Below, one piece after another: positions 38,020 to 48,920 of a stretch of 64,000 nt of DNA. The notes beneath the pieces were generated by a model. That model worked only from the letters and a program-made list of their open reading frames with translations. It had not been told where the DNA came from and ran no database searches. The stretch is from Comamonadaceae bacterium (GTDB lineage: Bacteria > Pseudomonadota > Gammaproteobacteria > Burkholderiales > Burkholderiaceae_C). Each line of letters begins with the position of its first letter. Position 1 is the stretch's first letter. A program made the position numbers and the translations under genes. The stretch spans positions 1 to 64,000 of the forward strand of contig CANBVJ010000007.1 of the NCBI GenBank assembly GCA_947372865.1. Reading direction: 5' to 3'.

Positions 38020-40941
38020 TCAGCCCGTATTGCGCAAGCCCGCCGCAATGCCGTTGATGGAAATATGGATGCCGCGCTGCACCCGTTCGTCCGCCTGGCC
38101 GGCGCGGTAGCGGCGCACCAGCTCGACTTGCAGATGGTGCAGCGGATCAATATAAGGAAAGCGGTGGCGGATGGAGCGCTGCAGCGCCGCGTTGTGCGCC
38201 AGGCGCTGCTTGTCTCCGGTGATCAGGGTCAGCGCTTGCGCGGTGCTGTGCCATTCGGCCTCAAGGGCGTTGAAAATTTTCTTGCGCAGGCGGGCGTCGG
38301 GCACCAGTTCGGCGTAGCGCGCGGCCAGGGCCAGGTCACTCTTGGCCATCACCATGTCCATATTGGACAAAAGCGTCTGGAAAAACGGCCATTGCCGCTC
38401 CATGCGGCGCAGCAAAGCGGTGCGCTTTTTGATTTGTGCGGCGCTGTGTTCGCCCTTGTCGCCGTGTACAAAGCGCTGCACCGCGGCGCCAAAGCCCAGC
38501 CAACCGGGCAGCGCCAGGCGGCACTGGCCCCAGCTAAAGCCCCAGGGAATGGCGCGCAGGTCTTCGATGCGTGGCGAGGGCGTCGGCGCTGGGCCGCCCC
38601 GAGCCGACGCAGCCCCCTCGGGGGGCAGCGAGGACACGCCAGTGCCGAGCGTGGGGGCAAACATCCTAGAGGCGGGGCGCGAGCCGATGTTGAGTTCTGC
38701 GATTTCGCGGATCGGCGTGGAGCTGAAAAAATATTCGGTAAAGCCGGGTGTCTCGTACACCAGAGCCCGGTAGGCGTCCATGCTGTGTTGCGACAGTTGC
38801 GCCGCCGCTTCCAAAAACGCAGGTGTGGCCGGTTTGGTGGCTTGCAGCAAGGTGGCTTCCAGCGTGGCGGCCACCAGGGTCTCCAAATTGCGACGGCCGA
38901 TTTCGGGGTTGGCGTATTTGGAGCCAATCACTTCGCCCTGCTCGGTCAGGCGAATCTGGCCGCGCACCGTGCCCGGGGGCTGGGCCAGAATGGCCTGGTA
39001 GCTCGGGCCGCCGCCACGCCCCACCGTGCCGCCGCGGCCGTGGAACATGCGCAATTGGATGGGGTGTTTGGCCGCCAGCGTGTCAAACAGCTCGACCAGC
39101 GCGATTTCTGCGCGGTACAGCTCCCAGTTGCTGGTGAAAATGCCGCCGTCCTTGTTGCTGTCCGAGTAGCCCAGCATGATGTCTTGCTCGGCGCCGCTGC
39201 GTTGCACCAGCGCGGCCACGCCGGGCAGGGCGTAAAACTCGCGCATGATGGGCGCCGCGTTGCGCAGGTCTTCAATGGTTTCAAACAGCGGCACCACGAT
39301 CAGGTCGCACACCGCCTCACCGTCGAGCGTGCCGCGCAGCAGGCCCGCTTCTTTTTGCAGCAGCAGCACTTCAAGCAAATCGCTCACCGACTCGGTGTGG
39401 CTGATGATGTAGTGGCGAATCGCCTCGCGCCCAAAGCGCTCGCGCATCACCTTGGCCATGTCAAAAATCGCCAACTCGCTTTGAGCGTGGGCGCTGTAGC
39501 TGGCGCCTGCCACTTTCAGGGCGCGGGCGTCGTTGAGCAGGCCTAGCAACAGCGTTCGCTTGTGCGCCTCGTTCAGCGCGCTGTAGTCGGCTTCCAGGCG
39601 CGCGGTGCGCAGCAACTCGGCCACCACCGCCTCGTGCTTGTCCGAGCTTTGGCGCAAGTCCACCGTGGCCAGGTGAAAGCCAAACACTTCCACCGCCCGA
39701 ATCAAGGGGTGCAGGCGCTGCGCCGTGAGCGCTTGGCCGTGGTTGCTGACCAGAGAGGCCTCAATGGTGCGCAAGTCGGTAACCAGCTCTTCGGCCAAGC
39801 GGTAGGGGTTTTGCGGCGGCACGGCGTGGCGCGCAGCGTCGGTCCCGGTCAGTTCGTGCAGCGTGGCGGCCAGCCGCGCATAGGCGCCGATCAGGGCGCG
39901 GCGGTAGGGCTCGTCTTGACGGTGCGGGTTTTGGTCGGGGCTGCGTGCAGCCAGGGCCTGCATGTCGGCGCTGCAGTCGCTGAGCATGGTGGAAATGGAC
40001 AACTCGCCACCCAGCAAATGCACCTCGGTCAGGTAGTGGCGCAGCGCCACTTCGCTTTGGCGGCGCAGGGCGTATTCCAGCGTCTGGGCGCTGACGTTGG
40101 GGTTGCCGTCGCGGTCGCCGCCAATCCACTGGCCCATGCGCAAAAAGGAATGCACCGGCTGCGCGCCCAGCAGTTGCTCCAGGTCGCCATAAATCTTGGG
40201 AATCTCGCGCAAGAACGTGGATTCGTAATAGCTCAGCGCGTTTTCCACCTCGTCGGCCACGGTGAGCTTGTTGTAGCGCAAGAGCCGGGTTTGCCAGAGC
40301 TGGGCCACACGGGCGCGGATCTGGGCGTCAATGGCTGCGAGTTCGCGCTGGGTCAAGGCGTTGCGCGGCTGCGCCTCGCCCCGGTAGAGCACGTCGTCGC
40401 GGGCGGTCAGCAATTGGGCGATGGCGCGCTCGGCGTCCAAAATGCTTTTGCGTTGCACCTCGGTGGGGTGGGCGGTGAGCACCGGCGAGACAAAGCTGTG
40501 CGCCAGCGACTGCGCAATCGTGTGCGGGGTAATGCCAGCCCAGCGCAGGCGCGAGATGGCGACGTCAATGCTGCCTTCTTGCGTTTCGCCCGCGCGCTCA
40601 TGCACGGCGCGCCGACGGATGTGGTGGCGGTCTTCGGCCAGATTGGCCAGATGGCTGAAATAGGTAAAGGCGCGGATGACGCTCACCGTCTGGTCGGCAC
40701 TCAGGCCCTTGAGCAGCTTTTTCAGGGCCCGGTAGGCCTCGTGGTCGGCGTCACGCCGAAAGGCCACCGACAGCGTGCGAATTTGTTCCACCAGCTCAAA
40801 GGCTTCTACACCGTCTTGCTCGCGAATCACGTCGCCCAGCATGCGGCCCAAAAGGCGAATGTCTTCCACCAGCGGGCGCTCGTTGCTTTTTGCGTTTTTG
40901 GGCAGACTGGCGGGCGAGGGTGCAGGAGCGGCGGTTTTCAT
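38020..40941 (-). CDS. ppc: Phosphoenolpyruvate carboxylase with an in-frame repeat insertion
   Basis: Fixes bicarbonate onto PEP to give oxaloacetate. 973 residues from the ATG at 40941, longer than most family members. Conserved parts: [14 protein letters not shown] (catalytic His), [25 protein letters not shown] and the terminal [10 protein letters not shown]. Between SRPASR and [14 protein letters not shown], where E. coli has the short catalytic loop KRRPTGG, about 30 extra Ala/Pro/Gly-rich residues are inserted ([14 protein letters not shown] and neighbours); their DNA is palindromic. The frame is kept. Divergent from hemC. An in-frame ATG further up (41040) gives unrelated residues. 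Confidence 0.96.
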   Translation of the reverse strand: MKTAAPAPSPASLPKNAKSNERPLVEDIRLLGRMLGDVIREQDGVEAFELVEQIRTLSVAFRRDADHEAYRALKKLLKGLSADQTVSVIRAFTYFSHLANLAEDRHHIRRRAVHERAGETQEGSIDVAISRLRWAGITPHTIAQSLAHSFVSPVLTAHPTEVQRKSILDAERAIAQLLTARDDVLYRGEAQPRNALTQRELAAIDAQIRARVAQLWQTRLLRYNKLTVADEVENALSYYESTFLREIPKIYGDLEQLLGAQPVHSFLRMGQWIGGDRDGNPNVSAQTLEYALRRQSEVALRHYLTEVHLLGGELSISTMLSDCSADMQALAARSPDQNPHRQDEPYRRALIGAYARLAATLHELTGTDAARHAVPPQNPYRLAEELVTDLRTIEASLVSNHGQALTAQRLHPLIRAVEVFGFHLATVDLRQSSDKHEAVVAELLRTARLEADYSALNEAHKRTLLLGLLNDARALKVAGASYSAHAQSELAIFDMAKVMRERFGREAIRHYIISHTESVSDLLEVLLLQKEAGLLRGTLDGEAVCDLIVVPLFETIEDLRNAAPIMREFYALPGVAALVQRSGAEQDIMLGYSDSNKDGGIFTSNWELYRAEIALVELFDTLAAKHPIQLRMFHGRGGTVGRGGGPSYQAILAQPPGTVRGQIRLTEQGEVIGSKYANPEIGRRNLETLVAATLEATLLQATKPATPAFLEAAAQLSQHSMDAYRALVYETPGFTEYFFSSTPIREIAELNIGSRPASRMFAPTLGTGVSSLPPEGAASARGGPAPTPSPRIEDLRAIPWGFSWGQCRLALPGWLGFGAAVQRFVHGDKGEHSAAQIKKRTALLRRMERQWPFFQTLLSNMDMVMAKSDLALAARYAELVPDARLRKKIFNALEAEWHSTAQALTLITGDKQRLAHNAALQRSIRHRFPYIDPLHHLQVELVRRYRAGQADERVQRGIHISINGIAAGLRNTG
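38573..38664 (-). repeat. Palindromic GC-rich repeat inserted in ppc
   Basis: About 92 bases with the core GCCCCC-TC-GGGGGGC (38612-38626), flanked by GGGCCGCCCCGAGCC and by GAGGACACGCCAGTGCC. The core resembles interspersed intergenic palindromes that I know from Comamonadaceae genomes. Here it encodes about 30 residues of ppc in frame. Boundaries are set by where the PPC homology stops and resumes. Confidence 0.6.
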
Positions 40942-41100
40942 CGGGCAATCGGGTCGCAAAAAGGTGGAAAACAAAGGGTGGCAACTGGGGCGGATGCGGC
41001 GCGGACGCGAGGCTTGCGAGGGGCCCCGAGAGTGGCACAAGCCATGCTAGCATTCCATACGGCCTTTGGCCCTCCTACTAATTACCAACAGCGAACAACT

Positions 41101-42012
41101 TTGCAACACTTCACCATCGCCACCCGCGAGAGCCGCCTGGCCCTTTGGCAAGCCCGCCACGTGCAATCCCTGCTCACTACGCAGGGCCACCAGGTCACGC
41201 TTTTGGGCATGACCACCAAGGGCGACCAGATTCTGGACCGGTCGCTGAGCAAAGTGGGCGGCAAAGGCCTGTTTGTCAAAGAGCTCGAAACCGCACTCGA
41301 AGAAGGCCGCGCTGACCTGGCCGTGCATTCGCTCAAGGACGTGCCTATGGAGTTGCCGCCCGGCTTTGTGCTGGCCTGCGTGATGGAGCGTGAAGACCCG
41401 CGCGACGCCTGGGTTTCCAACCGCTACGCCAGCCTGGCCGACCTGCCGCAAGGCGCCGTGGTCGGTACTTCTAGTCTGCGCCGCGTGGCCTTGTTGCGCG
41501 CCCTGCGCCCCGATTTGCGCATTGAGCCCCTGCGCGGCAACCTCGACACCCGCCTGAAAAAGCTCGACGACGGCTTGTATGACGGCATCGTGCTGGCGGC
41601 AGCCGGCCTGATACGCCTGGAGTTGGGTGCCCGCATTGCGCAAGTGTTTGAACCCACGCAGATGCTGCCCGCCGCCGGACAAGGCGCTTTGGGCATTGAA
41701 ATTCCCGAAGGCCGTGCGGACGTGGCGCAAGCCCTGGCGAGTCTGGTGCATTTACCCACCCTGTTGGCCGTGTCGGCCGAGCGCGCAGTGAGCCGGGTGA
41801 TGGGCGGCAGCTGCTCCATGCCGCTGGCGGCGCACGCTACTTTTTCGGGCGACGTGCTGGGTTTGCAAGCCGCCTGGGGCGACCCGGAGGGCGTGAACCC
41901 GTTGGTGCAGGTCAGCGGCCAGGCGGCCGTGCAAGACCTGGCATCCGCCGTGCGTTTGGGCGAGCAGGTGGCCAAAGCGCTGCAGGACGCCGTAGCGGCC
42001 CAAGCCCGCTAA
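41101..42012 (+). CDS. hemC: Porphobilinogen deaminase (hydroxymethylbilane synthase)
   Basis: Joins four porphobilinogens to hydroxymethylbilane. From the TTG at 41101 the protein has 303 residues and starts [16 protein letters not shown]; the cofactor-binding Cys is then residue 238 (GGSCSMPL), close to E. coli Cys242. An ATG at 41044 would add 19 residues unlike the family, so I prefer the TTG although its ribosome site is weak. [17 protein letters not shown] and [14 protein letters not shown] are conserved. Starts the hemC-hemD-hemX-hemY operon, divergent from ppc. Confidence 0.93.
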   Translation: MQHFTIATRESRLALWQARHVQSLLTTQGHQVTLLGMTTKGDQILDRSLSKVGGKGLFVKELETALEEGRADLAVHSLKDVPMELPPGFVLACVMEREDPRDAWVSNRYASLADLPQGAVVGTSSLRRVALLRALRPDLRIEPLRGNLDTRLKKLDDGLYDGIVLAAAGLIRLELGARIAQVFEPTQMLPAAGQGALGIEIPEGRADVAQALASLVHLPTLLAVSAERAVSRVMGGSCSMPLAAHATFSGDVLGLQAAWGDPEGVNPLVQVSGQAAVQDLASAVRLGEQVAKALQDAVAAQAR

Positions 42013-42098
42013 ACCCCTTGACCACCCGCAGCGGGTGCAGCCACTGTGCTGCGGCGCCTGCCCCGGGTGGATGTGCTGACCCGAACCGGGGCTTTTGT

Positions 42099-42923
42099 AT
42101 GCATCCCTTGCCACGCGCCATCGTCACCCGACCGGCCAAAGAGGCGCAGGCCTGGGTGGAAGATTTGCGCGTTTTGGGTGTGGACGCCACCGCTTTGCCC
42201 CTGATCACCATTGGCCCCGTGGCCGACCCCGCCGCGCTGGTGGATGCCTGGCGCAGCCTGGCGCACTATGACGCCGTCATGTTTGTCAGCGGCAACGCGG
42301 TAGCGCATTTTTTTGCCCAGCGACCGGCCTATGTCGCGAACCCATTTGGTGAACCGGGCAGTGCGCTGCGCGCCTGGGTCACCGGCCCGGCCAGCCAAAG
42401 CGCGTTGCAGTCCTGCGGCGTGTTGCCCACGGCCATTGATGGCCCGGCGATGGATGGCGCCCAATTTGATTCCGAGGCGCTGTGGCGCACCGTGCGCCCG
42501 CGCGTGGTGCCCGCTTACCGGGTGCTGATCGTGCGCGGAAACGCGGCTGGTGCCACCAGTGAAGCCAGTGCCGACCCGGCGTCCCCGGGTGTGGGCCGCG
42601 ACTGGTTTGCGCAGCAGGTGCAAGCTGCTGGCGGTGTGGTGGACTTTGTGGTCGCCTATGAACGCCGCGCGCCCGTCTGGGACGCCGCCCAAGTGGCCTG
42701 GATTGCCCAAGCCGCCTGTGACGGATCGGTCTGGATTTTCAGCAGTGCCGAAGCGGTGGGCTACCTTGGCGCCTCGATGCCACAACAGGCGTGGACGCAG
42801 GCCCGCGCCGTGGCCACGCATCCGCGCATTGCGCAGGCAGCACGTGAGATTGGTTTTGGCCGGGTGCTGCAGTCGCGTCCCTTGCTGGCTGAAGTGGTGG
42901 CATCGATAGAATCCGGCCTATGA
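42099..42923 (+). CDS. hemD: Uroporphyrinogen-III synthase
   Basis: Closes and inverts ring D of hydroxymethylbilane. 274 residues from the ATG at 42099; MHPLPRAIVTRPAKEAQAW is the family start, AVMFVSGNAVAHFF and VWIFSSAEAVGYL are the two typical HemD segments. The family is poorly conserved, so context counts: it lies 86 bases after hemC and overlaps hemX by four bases. A CACCCGC-GCGGGTG hairpin lies in the hemC-hemD gap. Confidence 0.9.
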   Translation: MHPLPRAIVTRPAKEAQAWVEDLRVLGVDATALPLITIGPVADPAALVDAWRSLAHYDAVMFVSGNAVAHFFAQRPAYVANPFGEPGSALRAWVTGPASQSALQSCGVLPTAIDGPAMDGAQFDSEALWRTVRPRVVPAYRVLIVRGNAAGATSEASADPASPGVGRDWFAQQVQAAGGVVDFVVAYERRAPVWDAAQVAWIAQAACDGSVWIFSSAEAVGYLGASMPQQAWTQARAVATHPRIAQAAREIGFGRVLQSRPLLAEVVASIESGL

Positions 42924-43978
42924 CTACAGCCTCAGCCGAAGCGCCCGAACCCAGCCTTGCCGCCGCCCCAGTGGCGCCACCCGCAGCAGCCGAACGCAGC
43001 CCCTTCGGTGGCTGGTTCCTGTATGTCAGCGCGGTAGTGGCCGCTGCGGCCTTGCTGGCTTGCGTGCTTTTGTGGCAAAAAGTCAGCTCCATGCAAGAGC
43101 AACTGGCCCGCCAAAGTGGCGACGCGATTGGCCAGGCCAGCGACGCCAAAAGCAGCGCCCGCCAGGCCCAAGACCTGGCCCTGGAGACCGCCGCCAAGCT
43201 GGCCGTGACCGACGCCAAGCTCAGCGAAGTGGCCTTGCAGCGCACCCAGGTGGAAGAGTTGATCCAAAGCCTCTCGCGCTCGCGCGACGAAAACCTGGTG
43301 GTCGATATTGAGTCGGCGATTCGCCTGGCCCAGCAACAGGCGCAGCTCACCGGCAGCGTGGACCCCTTGCTTTCGGCCCTTAAAACGGCCGATACCCGTC
43401 TGGCCCGCACCGCGCAGCCCCGCCTGGCGCCCTTGCAGCGCGCCATTGCTCGCGATGTGGCGCGCATTCAGGCCACGCCGCTGTCGGACACGCCGACCTT
43501 GCTGCTGCAGCTCGACGAGCTGACGCTATTGGCCGACGACCTGCCCGTGTCCAACGCCGTGGCGCTGCCCCCGCCCAGCGAGACGCTGGCCCGTAAGCCC
43601 CAAGAAGCCATGTCCGTCTGGTGGCTGCGCATCTGGGCCGAGTTGCAGGCCGATGTCAAAGACCTGGTGCGCGTGAGCAAGATTTCTGAGCCCGAGGCGG
43701 CGCTGTTGTCGCCCGAACAGTCCTTCTTTTTGCGCGAGAACTTCAAACTGCGCATCCTCAACGCCCGCCTGGGGCTGATGTCGCGCCAGATTGAGCCCGC
43801 TCGCGCCGACCTGGCCACGGCGTCCGCCGTGCTGGGGCGCTACTTTGCCCCCGCCTCACGCAAGACCCAAACCGCCGCGGCTTTGTTGTTACAAGTGCAG
43901 GGCAAGATGCGCCTGCTGGAAGTGCCCCGCGTGGACGAGACGCTGGCGGCGCTGTCCACCGCAGCGGCGGGGCGCTAA
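42920..43978 (+). CDS. hemX: HemX family protein (putative uroporphyrinogen-III C-methyltransferase)
   Basis: 352-residue inner-membrane protein. Residues 1-31 are cytoplasmic and Ala/Pro-rich, one transmembrane helix follows (about 32-52), then a coiled coil (55-115) and a large domain with SIEPEAALLSPEQSFFLRENFKLRILNARLGL. The HemX name carries an old methyltransferase label that rests on weak evidence; a scaffold role is as likely. Overlaps hemD and is 4 bases before hemY. Confidence 0.9.
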   Translation: MTTASAEAPEPSLAAAPVAPPAAAERSPFGGWFLYVSAVVAAAALLACVLLWQKVSSMQEQLARQSGDAIGQASDAKSSARQAQDLALETAAKLAVTDAKLSEVALQRTQVEELIQSLSRSRDENLVVDIESAIRLAQQQAQLTGSVDPLLSALKTADTRLARTAQPRLAPLQRAIARDVARIQATPLSDTPTLLLQLDELTLLADDLPVSNAVALPPPSETLARKPQEAMSVWWLRIWAELQADVKDLVRVSKISEPEAALLSPEQSFFLRENFKLRILNARLGLMSRQIEPARADLATASAVLGRYFAPASRKTQTAAALLLQVQGKMRLLEVPRVDETLAALSTAAAGR

Positions 43979-43982
43979 GGCC

Positions 43983-45215
43983 ATGCGCGCAGTTTTTTGG
44001 CTCATGGCGTTGTTTGGCGTGGCGGCGGCCAGCGCCTTGTTTGCGGCGGGCAACCCGGGCACTGTCACGCTGTATTGGCCGCCTTATCGGGTGGATGTGT
44101 CGCTGAATCTGGCGCTGCTGGTGCTGGCGGCTGGTTTTGTGCTGTTGCACCTGGCGCTGCGCGGGTTTTCGGCCTTTGCCAGCATTCCTGCCCAGGCCCG
44201 GCGCTGGCGTCTGCAGCACCGCGAACGTTTGGTACATGCCTCCCTGGTGGATTCTTTGGTTCACCTGGTGGCGGGGCGTTTTGTGCGTTCGCGCAAGGCA
44301 GCCGAACACGCATTGGCCCTGCAAGTGGCCCCCGACGGTGAAGACGACACCGTGCGCAGTAGCGCACGCCTGCAGGCCATGCTGCATCTGGTCGCTGCCG
44401 AAAGCGCCCACGCCTTGCAAGACCGCACCGTGCGTGACGGCCATTTCCAACAGGCCAGTGAAGCCCTGCGCAACCCCGATGTGGCCAGCGCGCAAGAAGG
44501 CTTTTTCCTTCGCGCCGCCCGCTGGGCGCTCGACGACCATGACGCGGGCTCGGCCATGCAGTGGCTCGACCGCCTGCCCCAGGGCGCGGCGCGGCGCACC
44601 GTGGCACTGCGCCTGCGTTTTCGGGTGGCACGCATGCAAGGCAAAACCGCGCTGGCGCTGGAAACCGTGCGCCTGCTGGTCAAACACCACGCGATTGCCA
44701 AAGCCAACGGCCTGAGCATTTCCAGAGCGCTGGCGCTGGAGCTGCTGTTTGCCGCCAAAGACCCGGCGCAAATCGCCCAGGCCTGGAGCACCCTGGAGGT
44801 GTCTGAGCGCACCATGACCGACGTCGCCCTGGGCGCCGCGCGCCACTGGTTGGCCCTGAACGGGGACGCGGCGCAGTCGCGCCTGTGGCTGCTGCCCGTG
44901 TGGGAGCGCATGGTGCAGCAGCCCAAAGAACTGACACCCGCGCAGCGCCTGCAACTGGTGCGCACGATTGAAACGGGCTTCATTCAGCAAGACGGAACGC
45001 CCGACGCCGCATGGCTTGCCCGTATCGAAGCGGCGCAAATGGCCGACCCACGCGACGCCTTGCTGCAGTACCTGGCTGGGGTCATGTGCGCACGCTTGGG
45101 ACTGTGGGGCAAAGCCCAGCATCTGTTTCGCCAGTCGGTGGCCGTTACCAGCGATCTGGAACTCAAACGTGACGCGCAGCGTGCGCTGGACGCGGTGTTG
45201 CAGCGGCGGGATTAG
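43983..45215 (+). CDS. hemY: HemY family membrane TPR protein
   Basis: 410-residue protein with two N-terminal transmembrane helices (about 1-22 and 39-61) and a helical TPR-like body. This is the gammaproteobacterial/betaproteobacterial HemY, unrelated to the protoporphyrinogen oxidase of the same name. NPGTVTLYWPPYRVDVSLNLALL is the conserved periplasmic loop. The ATG at 43983 is the only start in the hydrophobic N-terminus. Last gene of hemCDXY; it is followed by a bidirectional terminator. Confidence 0.93.
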   Translation: MRAVFWLMALFGVAAASALFAAGNPGTVTLYWPPYRVDVSLNLALLVLAAGFVLLHLALRGFSAFASIPAQARRWRLQHRERLVHASLVDSLVHLVAGRFVRSRKAAEHALALQVAPDGEDDTVRSSARLQAMLHLVAAESAHALQDRTVRDGHFQQASEALRNPDVASAQEGFFLRAARWALDDHDAGSAMQWLDRLPQGAARRTVALRLRFRVARMQGKTALALETVRLLVKHHAIAKANGLSISRALALELLFAAKDPAQIAQAWSTLEVSERTMTDVALGAARHWLALNGDAAQSRLWLLPVWERMVQQPKELTPAQRLQLVRTIETGFIQQDGTPDAAWLARIEAAQMADPRDALLQYLAGVMCARLGLWGKAQHLFRQSVAVTSDLELKRDAQRALDAVLQRRD

Positions 45216-45265
45216 AAACGGCCTTTCGGTGATCGGCCCCTTTGGGGGCAATGTAAAAGGCAAAG

Positions 45266-45291
45266 AAAAAGGGCACCGAGGTGCCCTTTTT
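45266..45291. terminator. Bidirectional terminator between hemY and rne
   Basis: AAAAAGGGCACC and GGTGCCCTTTTT make a 12-pair stem around a short loop, with T-runs at both ends, placed between the convergent hemY and rne genes. Confidence 0.88.
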
Positions 45292-45324
45292 CATGCGCTG
45301 GCAGTGCCCAAGCACTGCGCAGAC

Positions 45325-48300
45325 TTACTCGCCCAGAGGCAGATCCATCTTGGTCAGATCACGCTTGGTTTCCACCAGGACCAGAGGCCCTTCCTGAACG
45401 GTCACAGCAGCGGGGCGCTCGCGGGGAACGTGCACCACGGCTGCCTCAGCCGCAATGGCGGCCTGCACGGCAGCGATACGCGCTGGGTCAGAGTTGACCC
45501 ACTGCAGGCCCGAGGTTTGGGCTACGGCTTGCAGGCTGTCCATTGGCAGGGCAAAGCCCGATACCTTGGGCATGCCGTTGCCAGCGGGCGCTGCGCTTGC
45601 TGCAACGGGTGCCGATGCGGCCACCTTCACGGCGGCTACCGGTGCTGCCACTGGAGCGGGCGCTGGTGCGGCAAGCACTGGCGCGGCTTGCGCCACCACA
45701 GCAGGAGCTTCAACCGGCGTAGCTTGCACCGCCACGGCGGGCGCTGGTACGGCTACAGGAGTTTGCGCAGCCGCTTCGGCCACCACAGGTGCAGGCGCTG
45801 CAGCGGGCTGGGTAAAGTAAGAAGCGCGCACTACGTGCTCAACTTCCTGGCCTTCTTCGCCTTGGGCTGTGCCGGATTGGGGCGCCGCGTCGCTGCGTTC
45901 GCCGCGCTCACCACGGCCACCACGCTCGCCACGGTCACGGCCGTAGCGGTCACGGGAGCGGCGTTGGCCGGACTCGCGGCCGTCCGAGCTTTCGCTTGCG
46001 CTGCCGTCTGCAGCGCCTTCCGGATTGCCCGGTGCGTCAGGTGCGGCTGCGCCATTGGCGTCAACGCTGCCTTCTTCGGTGCGCGGGCCACGGTCATTGC
46101 GGCGACCACGTCCACCGCGTGAGCGGCCTTCACGGGGCTCGCGCTCGGTGCTTACGCCTTCAGGGCCGGCGGCTTCGCCGGTGTTTTCCGTGTTGCGTTC
46201 CTGGCGGGGGGCGCTGTCCTGGCGTTCGCCAGATTCGTTGCGCTCGTTGCCACGTTCGCCGCCACGGCCACGGCCGCCGCGCTCACCGCGCTCACCGCGC
46301 TCACCGCGCTCACCGCGTTCACCACGCTCGGTGCGGGGTGCGCGCTCTTGGCGGGGTGTTTCACCTTCGGCGGGCACGGACACCGCGTCCATTTCGGCGC
46401 CCATGGGCTTGCCTTCTTGGTCGAAGCGATCGCGCTGGGGGCTGCGTTCGCCAGCGCCCGCGCGCTCGCCGTTGCGGCCACGGCCGCCCCGTCCGCCACG
46501 TTCACCACCGCGTTCCCCATTACGGCCTTCGCCGCGTCCTTCGGGGCGCGCTTCGCCACGGCTGGCGTCGCTGCGGGGGCCACGGCCCTCGCCACCACGT
46601 CCGCCACGGCCACCTTCACGGTTGCCACGTCCGTCACGGCGCTCTTCGGTCTTGGCCGCAGGTGCTGCGACTGCTGGCGCAGGAACGCTGGCAGGTGCCG
46701 AAAACAGGCCTTTGATCCAGCCCATCAGGCCCGCAGGTGCAGGCGCTGCGGCCACGGGTGCTGCCGGTTTGGCTGCCACAGGCGCGGGCTTGGGTGCTTC
46801 GACCTTGACGGGCGCCTGGGGCGCGGGTGCATCGGGCAACACGCCTTTGATGATGGGCGTTTGCTTGTTGGTCGGCTCTTGCGAGCGGCGGGTCACGCCG
46901 GTGGCCTCTTCCATGTCGTCGGCCATCTTGTAGCTGGCTTCGATGTGGTCCAGGCGCGGGTCGTCGTGCTTCAGACGCTCGAGCTTGTAATTGGGCGTTT
47001 CCAGCGTCTTGTTGGGCACCATCAGCACGTTGATGCGCTGCTTGAGCTCAATCTTGGCGATCTCGGTACGCTTTTCGTTCAGCAGGAAGGACGCCACGTC
47101 CACAGGAACCTGGCACAGGACGGATGCCGTGTTGTCCTTGAGCGACTCTTCCTGGATGATCCGCAAAATCTGCAGCGCGCTGGATTCGGTGTCGCGGATG
47201 TGGCCGGAACCGCCGCAACGCGGGCAGGGGATGGACGCACCCTCACTGAGTGCCGGGCGCAGGCGCTGGCGGCTCATTTCCATCAGGCCGAATTTGCTGA
47301 TCGTGCCAAATTGCACGCGCGCACGGTCTTGGCGCAGGGCGTCGCGCAGGCGGCTTTCCACGTCACGGCGGTTGCGGCTTTCTTCCATGTCGATAAAGTC
47401 GATCACGATCAGGCCGCCCAAGTCACGCAGGCGCATCTGGCGTGCTACTTCGTCAGCGGCTTCCAGGTTGGTGCGGGTGGCGGTTTCTTCGATGTCGCCG
47501 CCCTTGATGGCGCGGGCCGAGTTCACGTCCACGCTCACCAGCGCTTCGGTGTGGTCAATCACGATGGCGCCGCCCGAAGGCAGTTGCACCGTGCGGGCAT
47601 AGGCCGATTCGATCTGGTGCTCGATCTGGAAGCGGCTAAACAGCGGCGCGTCATCGCGGTAGCGCTTTACGCGGGCGGCGTGCTCGGGCATGACGTGGGC
47701 CATGAACTGCTGCGCTTGCTCGTACACGTCGTCGGTGTCGATCAGGATGTCGCCAATGTCGTGGTTGAAATAATCGCGAATCGCACGAATCACCAGGCTT
47801 GATTCCTGGTAAATCAGGTACGCACCCTTGCCGCCTTTGGAGGCGCCGTCGATGGCGTTCCAGAGCTTGAGCAGGTAGTTCAGGTCCCATTGCAGCTCAG
47901 GCGCGCTGCGGCCAATGCCGGCGGTGCGGGCAATGATGGACATGCCGTTGGGGTATTCGAGCTGGTCGAGCGCTTCTTTCAGGTCAGCGCGGTCGTCGCC
48001 CTCGATGCGGCGGCTCACGCCACCGCCACGGGGGTTGTTGGGCATGAGCACCACATAGCGGCCGGCCAGCGAGACAAAAGTGGTCAGCGCCGCGCCTTTG
48101 TTGCCGCGTTCTTCTTTTTCCACTTGCACCAGCAGTTCCTGGCCTTCGCGGATGGCGTCCTGAATGCGGGCGTTGTTGACGGCCACACCTTGTTGGAAAT
48201 ACTGTTTGGAGATTTCTTTGAAGGGCAAAAAGCCGTGACGGTCTTCGCCGTAGTCGACAAAACAGGCCTCCAGCGAAGGCTCCACGCGGGTAACCACGGC

Positions 48301-48429
48301 CTTGTAGATGTTGCCCTTGCGCTGTTCGCGCCCTTCGATTTCGATTTCGTAGTCGAGGAGTTTTTGTCCGTCGACGATGGCCAGGCGGCGTTCTTCAGCC
48401 TGCGTGGCGTTGATTAGCATCCGTTTCAT
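45325..48429 (-). CDS. rne: Ribonuclease E
   Basis: Essential endonuclease and degradosome scaffold, 1034 residues. [22 protein letters not shown] is the complete family start; an S1 domain follows ([14 protein letters not shown]), then the catalytic DNase-I-like part with [16 protein letters not shown] (Mg-binding Asp), and the zinc link [10 protein letters not shown] (Cys near residues 400-407). From about 560 on it is disordered: an Arg/Gly/Glu-rich stretch with GER repeats (about 600-860) and an Ala/Pro-rich end closing with MDLPLGE. The long 5' gap to rluC (491 bases) suggests RNase E autoregulation. Confidence 0.97.
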   Translation of the reverse strand: MKRMLINATQAEERRLAIVDGQKLLDYEIEIEGREQRKGNIYKAVVTRVEPSLEACFVDYGEDRHGFLPFKEISKQYFQQGVAVNNARIQDAIREGQELLVQVEKEERGNKGAALTTFVSLAGRYVVLMPNNPRGGGVSRRIEGDDRADLKEALDQLEYPNGMSIIARTAGIGRSAPELQWDLNYLLKLWNAIDGASKGGKGAYLIYQESSLVIRAIRDYFNHDIGDILIDTDDVYEQAQQFMAHVMPEHAARVKRYRDDAPLFSRFQIEHQIESAYARTVQLPSGGAIVIDHTEALVSVDVNSARAIKGGDIEETATRTNLEAADEVARQMRLRDLGGLIVIDFIDMEESRNRRDVESRLRDALRQDRARVQFGTISKFGLMEMSRQRLRPALSEGASIPCPRCGGSGHIRDTESSALQILRIIQEESLKDNTASVLCQVPVDVASFLLNEKRTEIAKIELKQRINVLMVPNKTLETPNYKLERLKHDDPRLDHIEASYKMADDMEEATGVTRRSQEPTNKQTPIIKGVLPDAPAPQAPVKVEAPKPAPVAAKPAAPVAAAPAPAGLMGWIKGLFSAPASVPAPAVAAPAAKTEERRDGRGNREGGRGGRGGEGRGPRSDASRGEARPEGRGEGRNGERGGERGGRGGRGRNGERAGAGERSPQRDRFDQEGKPMGAEMDAVSVPAEGETPRQERAPRTERGERGERGERGERGERGGRGRGGERGNERNESGERQDSAPRQERNTENTGEAAGPEGVSTEREPREGRSRGGRGRRNDRGPRTEEGSVDANGAAAPDAPGNPEGAADGSASESSDGRESGQRRSRDRYGRDRGERGGRGERGERSDAAPQSGTAQGEEGQEVEHVVRASYFTQPAAAPAPVVAEAAAQTPVAVPAPAVAVQATPVEAPAVVAQAAPVLAAPAPAPVAAPVAAVKVAASAPVAASAAPAGNGMPKVSGFALPMDSLQAVAQTSGLQWVNSDPARIAAVQAAIAAEAAVVHVPRERPAAVTVQEGPLVLVETKRDLTKMDLPLGE
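46280..46324 (-). repeat. Nine-base tandem repeat in the rne tail
   Basis: Four to five copies of a 9-base unit (cgctcaccg phase) encode repeated Gly-Glu-Arg in the Arg-rich RNase E tail. The unit is a multiple of three, so copy-number change would lengthen or shorten the tail without a frameshift. Confidence 0.7.
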
Positions 48430-48920
48430 GGAGTGCGTCCTTTTCAGTTGTCAGTTGCCCAAAATGGGCCAACGATGCCTGAACCGAAAAACTGAACTGA
48501 GGAGGAATTGCCGGAGAACTTCGATTCACACGAGGTGTCGAAGCGTAGGCGCAGGGACGAGGGGATGGATGTGGGTTGTTACAGCCCGGCGTGCAGCACT
48601 TGGTGCCCCGCAACCGGCTGGCAATGCCTCAAACGCGCCAACAAACGGGGCGCAGGCGCTCCGCAGGCACAAGGTTTTCAAGGGCTTCAACACACATCTC
48701 TCGTTTCATTCCATTCCCAGACCGAGGAGGTCTGGAAATTTTGGGTATTCCGTATCAGGGGTTCAATTCTTCGGCTTGACCGTGTTGTGTGCTGGCCACC
48801 AACCGCATCTGGCGGGTGGTTTGCAAGCAATGCAGCAAGGCGGCATCGACCGGCTAGCGCGGCTGTTTGTGGGGGGTGGACTAAACTCCAACCAAATCAA
48901 CCACTTACGGCAAAACGCTA
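48430..48920 (-). promoter_or_regulatory. 491-base rne leader region (no gene seen)
   Basis: No protein-like frame was found. On the rne side, CAGTT-gt-CAGTT (48445-48456) can pair with AACTGAACTG (48490-48499), and GTTGCCC with GGGCCAAC makes a hairpin (48454-48473); the two compete in part. CCAGACC with GGTCTGG (48717-48735) is another stem. This resembles the long, structured rne leaders used for feedback control, but the promoter was not recognised. The other end holds the rluC promoter, also not recognised. Confidence 0.4.

Noticed and set aside
39562-41100. Long plus-strand frame leading into hemC
   Set aside because: It is the antisense of ppc; hemC homology begins only at 41101, so it is not a fusion gene.
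41044-41100. ATG at 41044 as hemC start
   Set aside because: It would add 19 residues with no family similarity and move the cofactor Cys away from its usual position.
46348-47802. 484-codon plus-strand frame opposite rne
   Set aside because: Antisense to the conserved catalytic part of RNase E and low-complexity; no domain or ribosome site.
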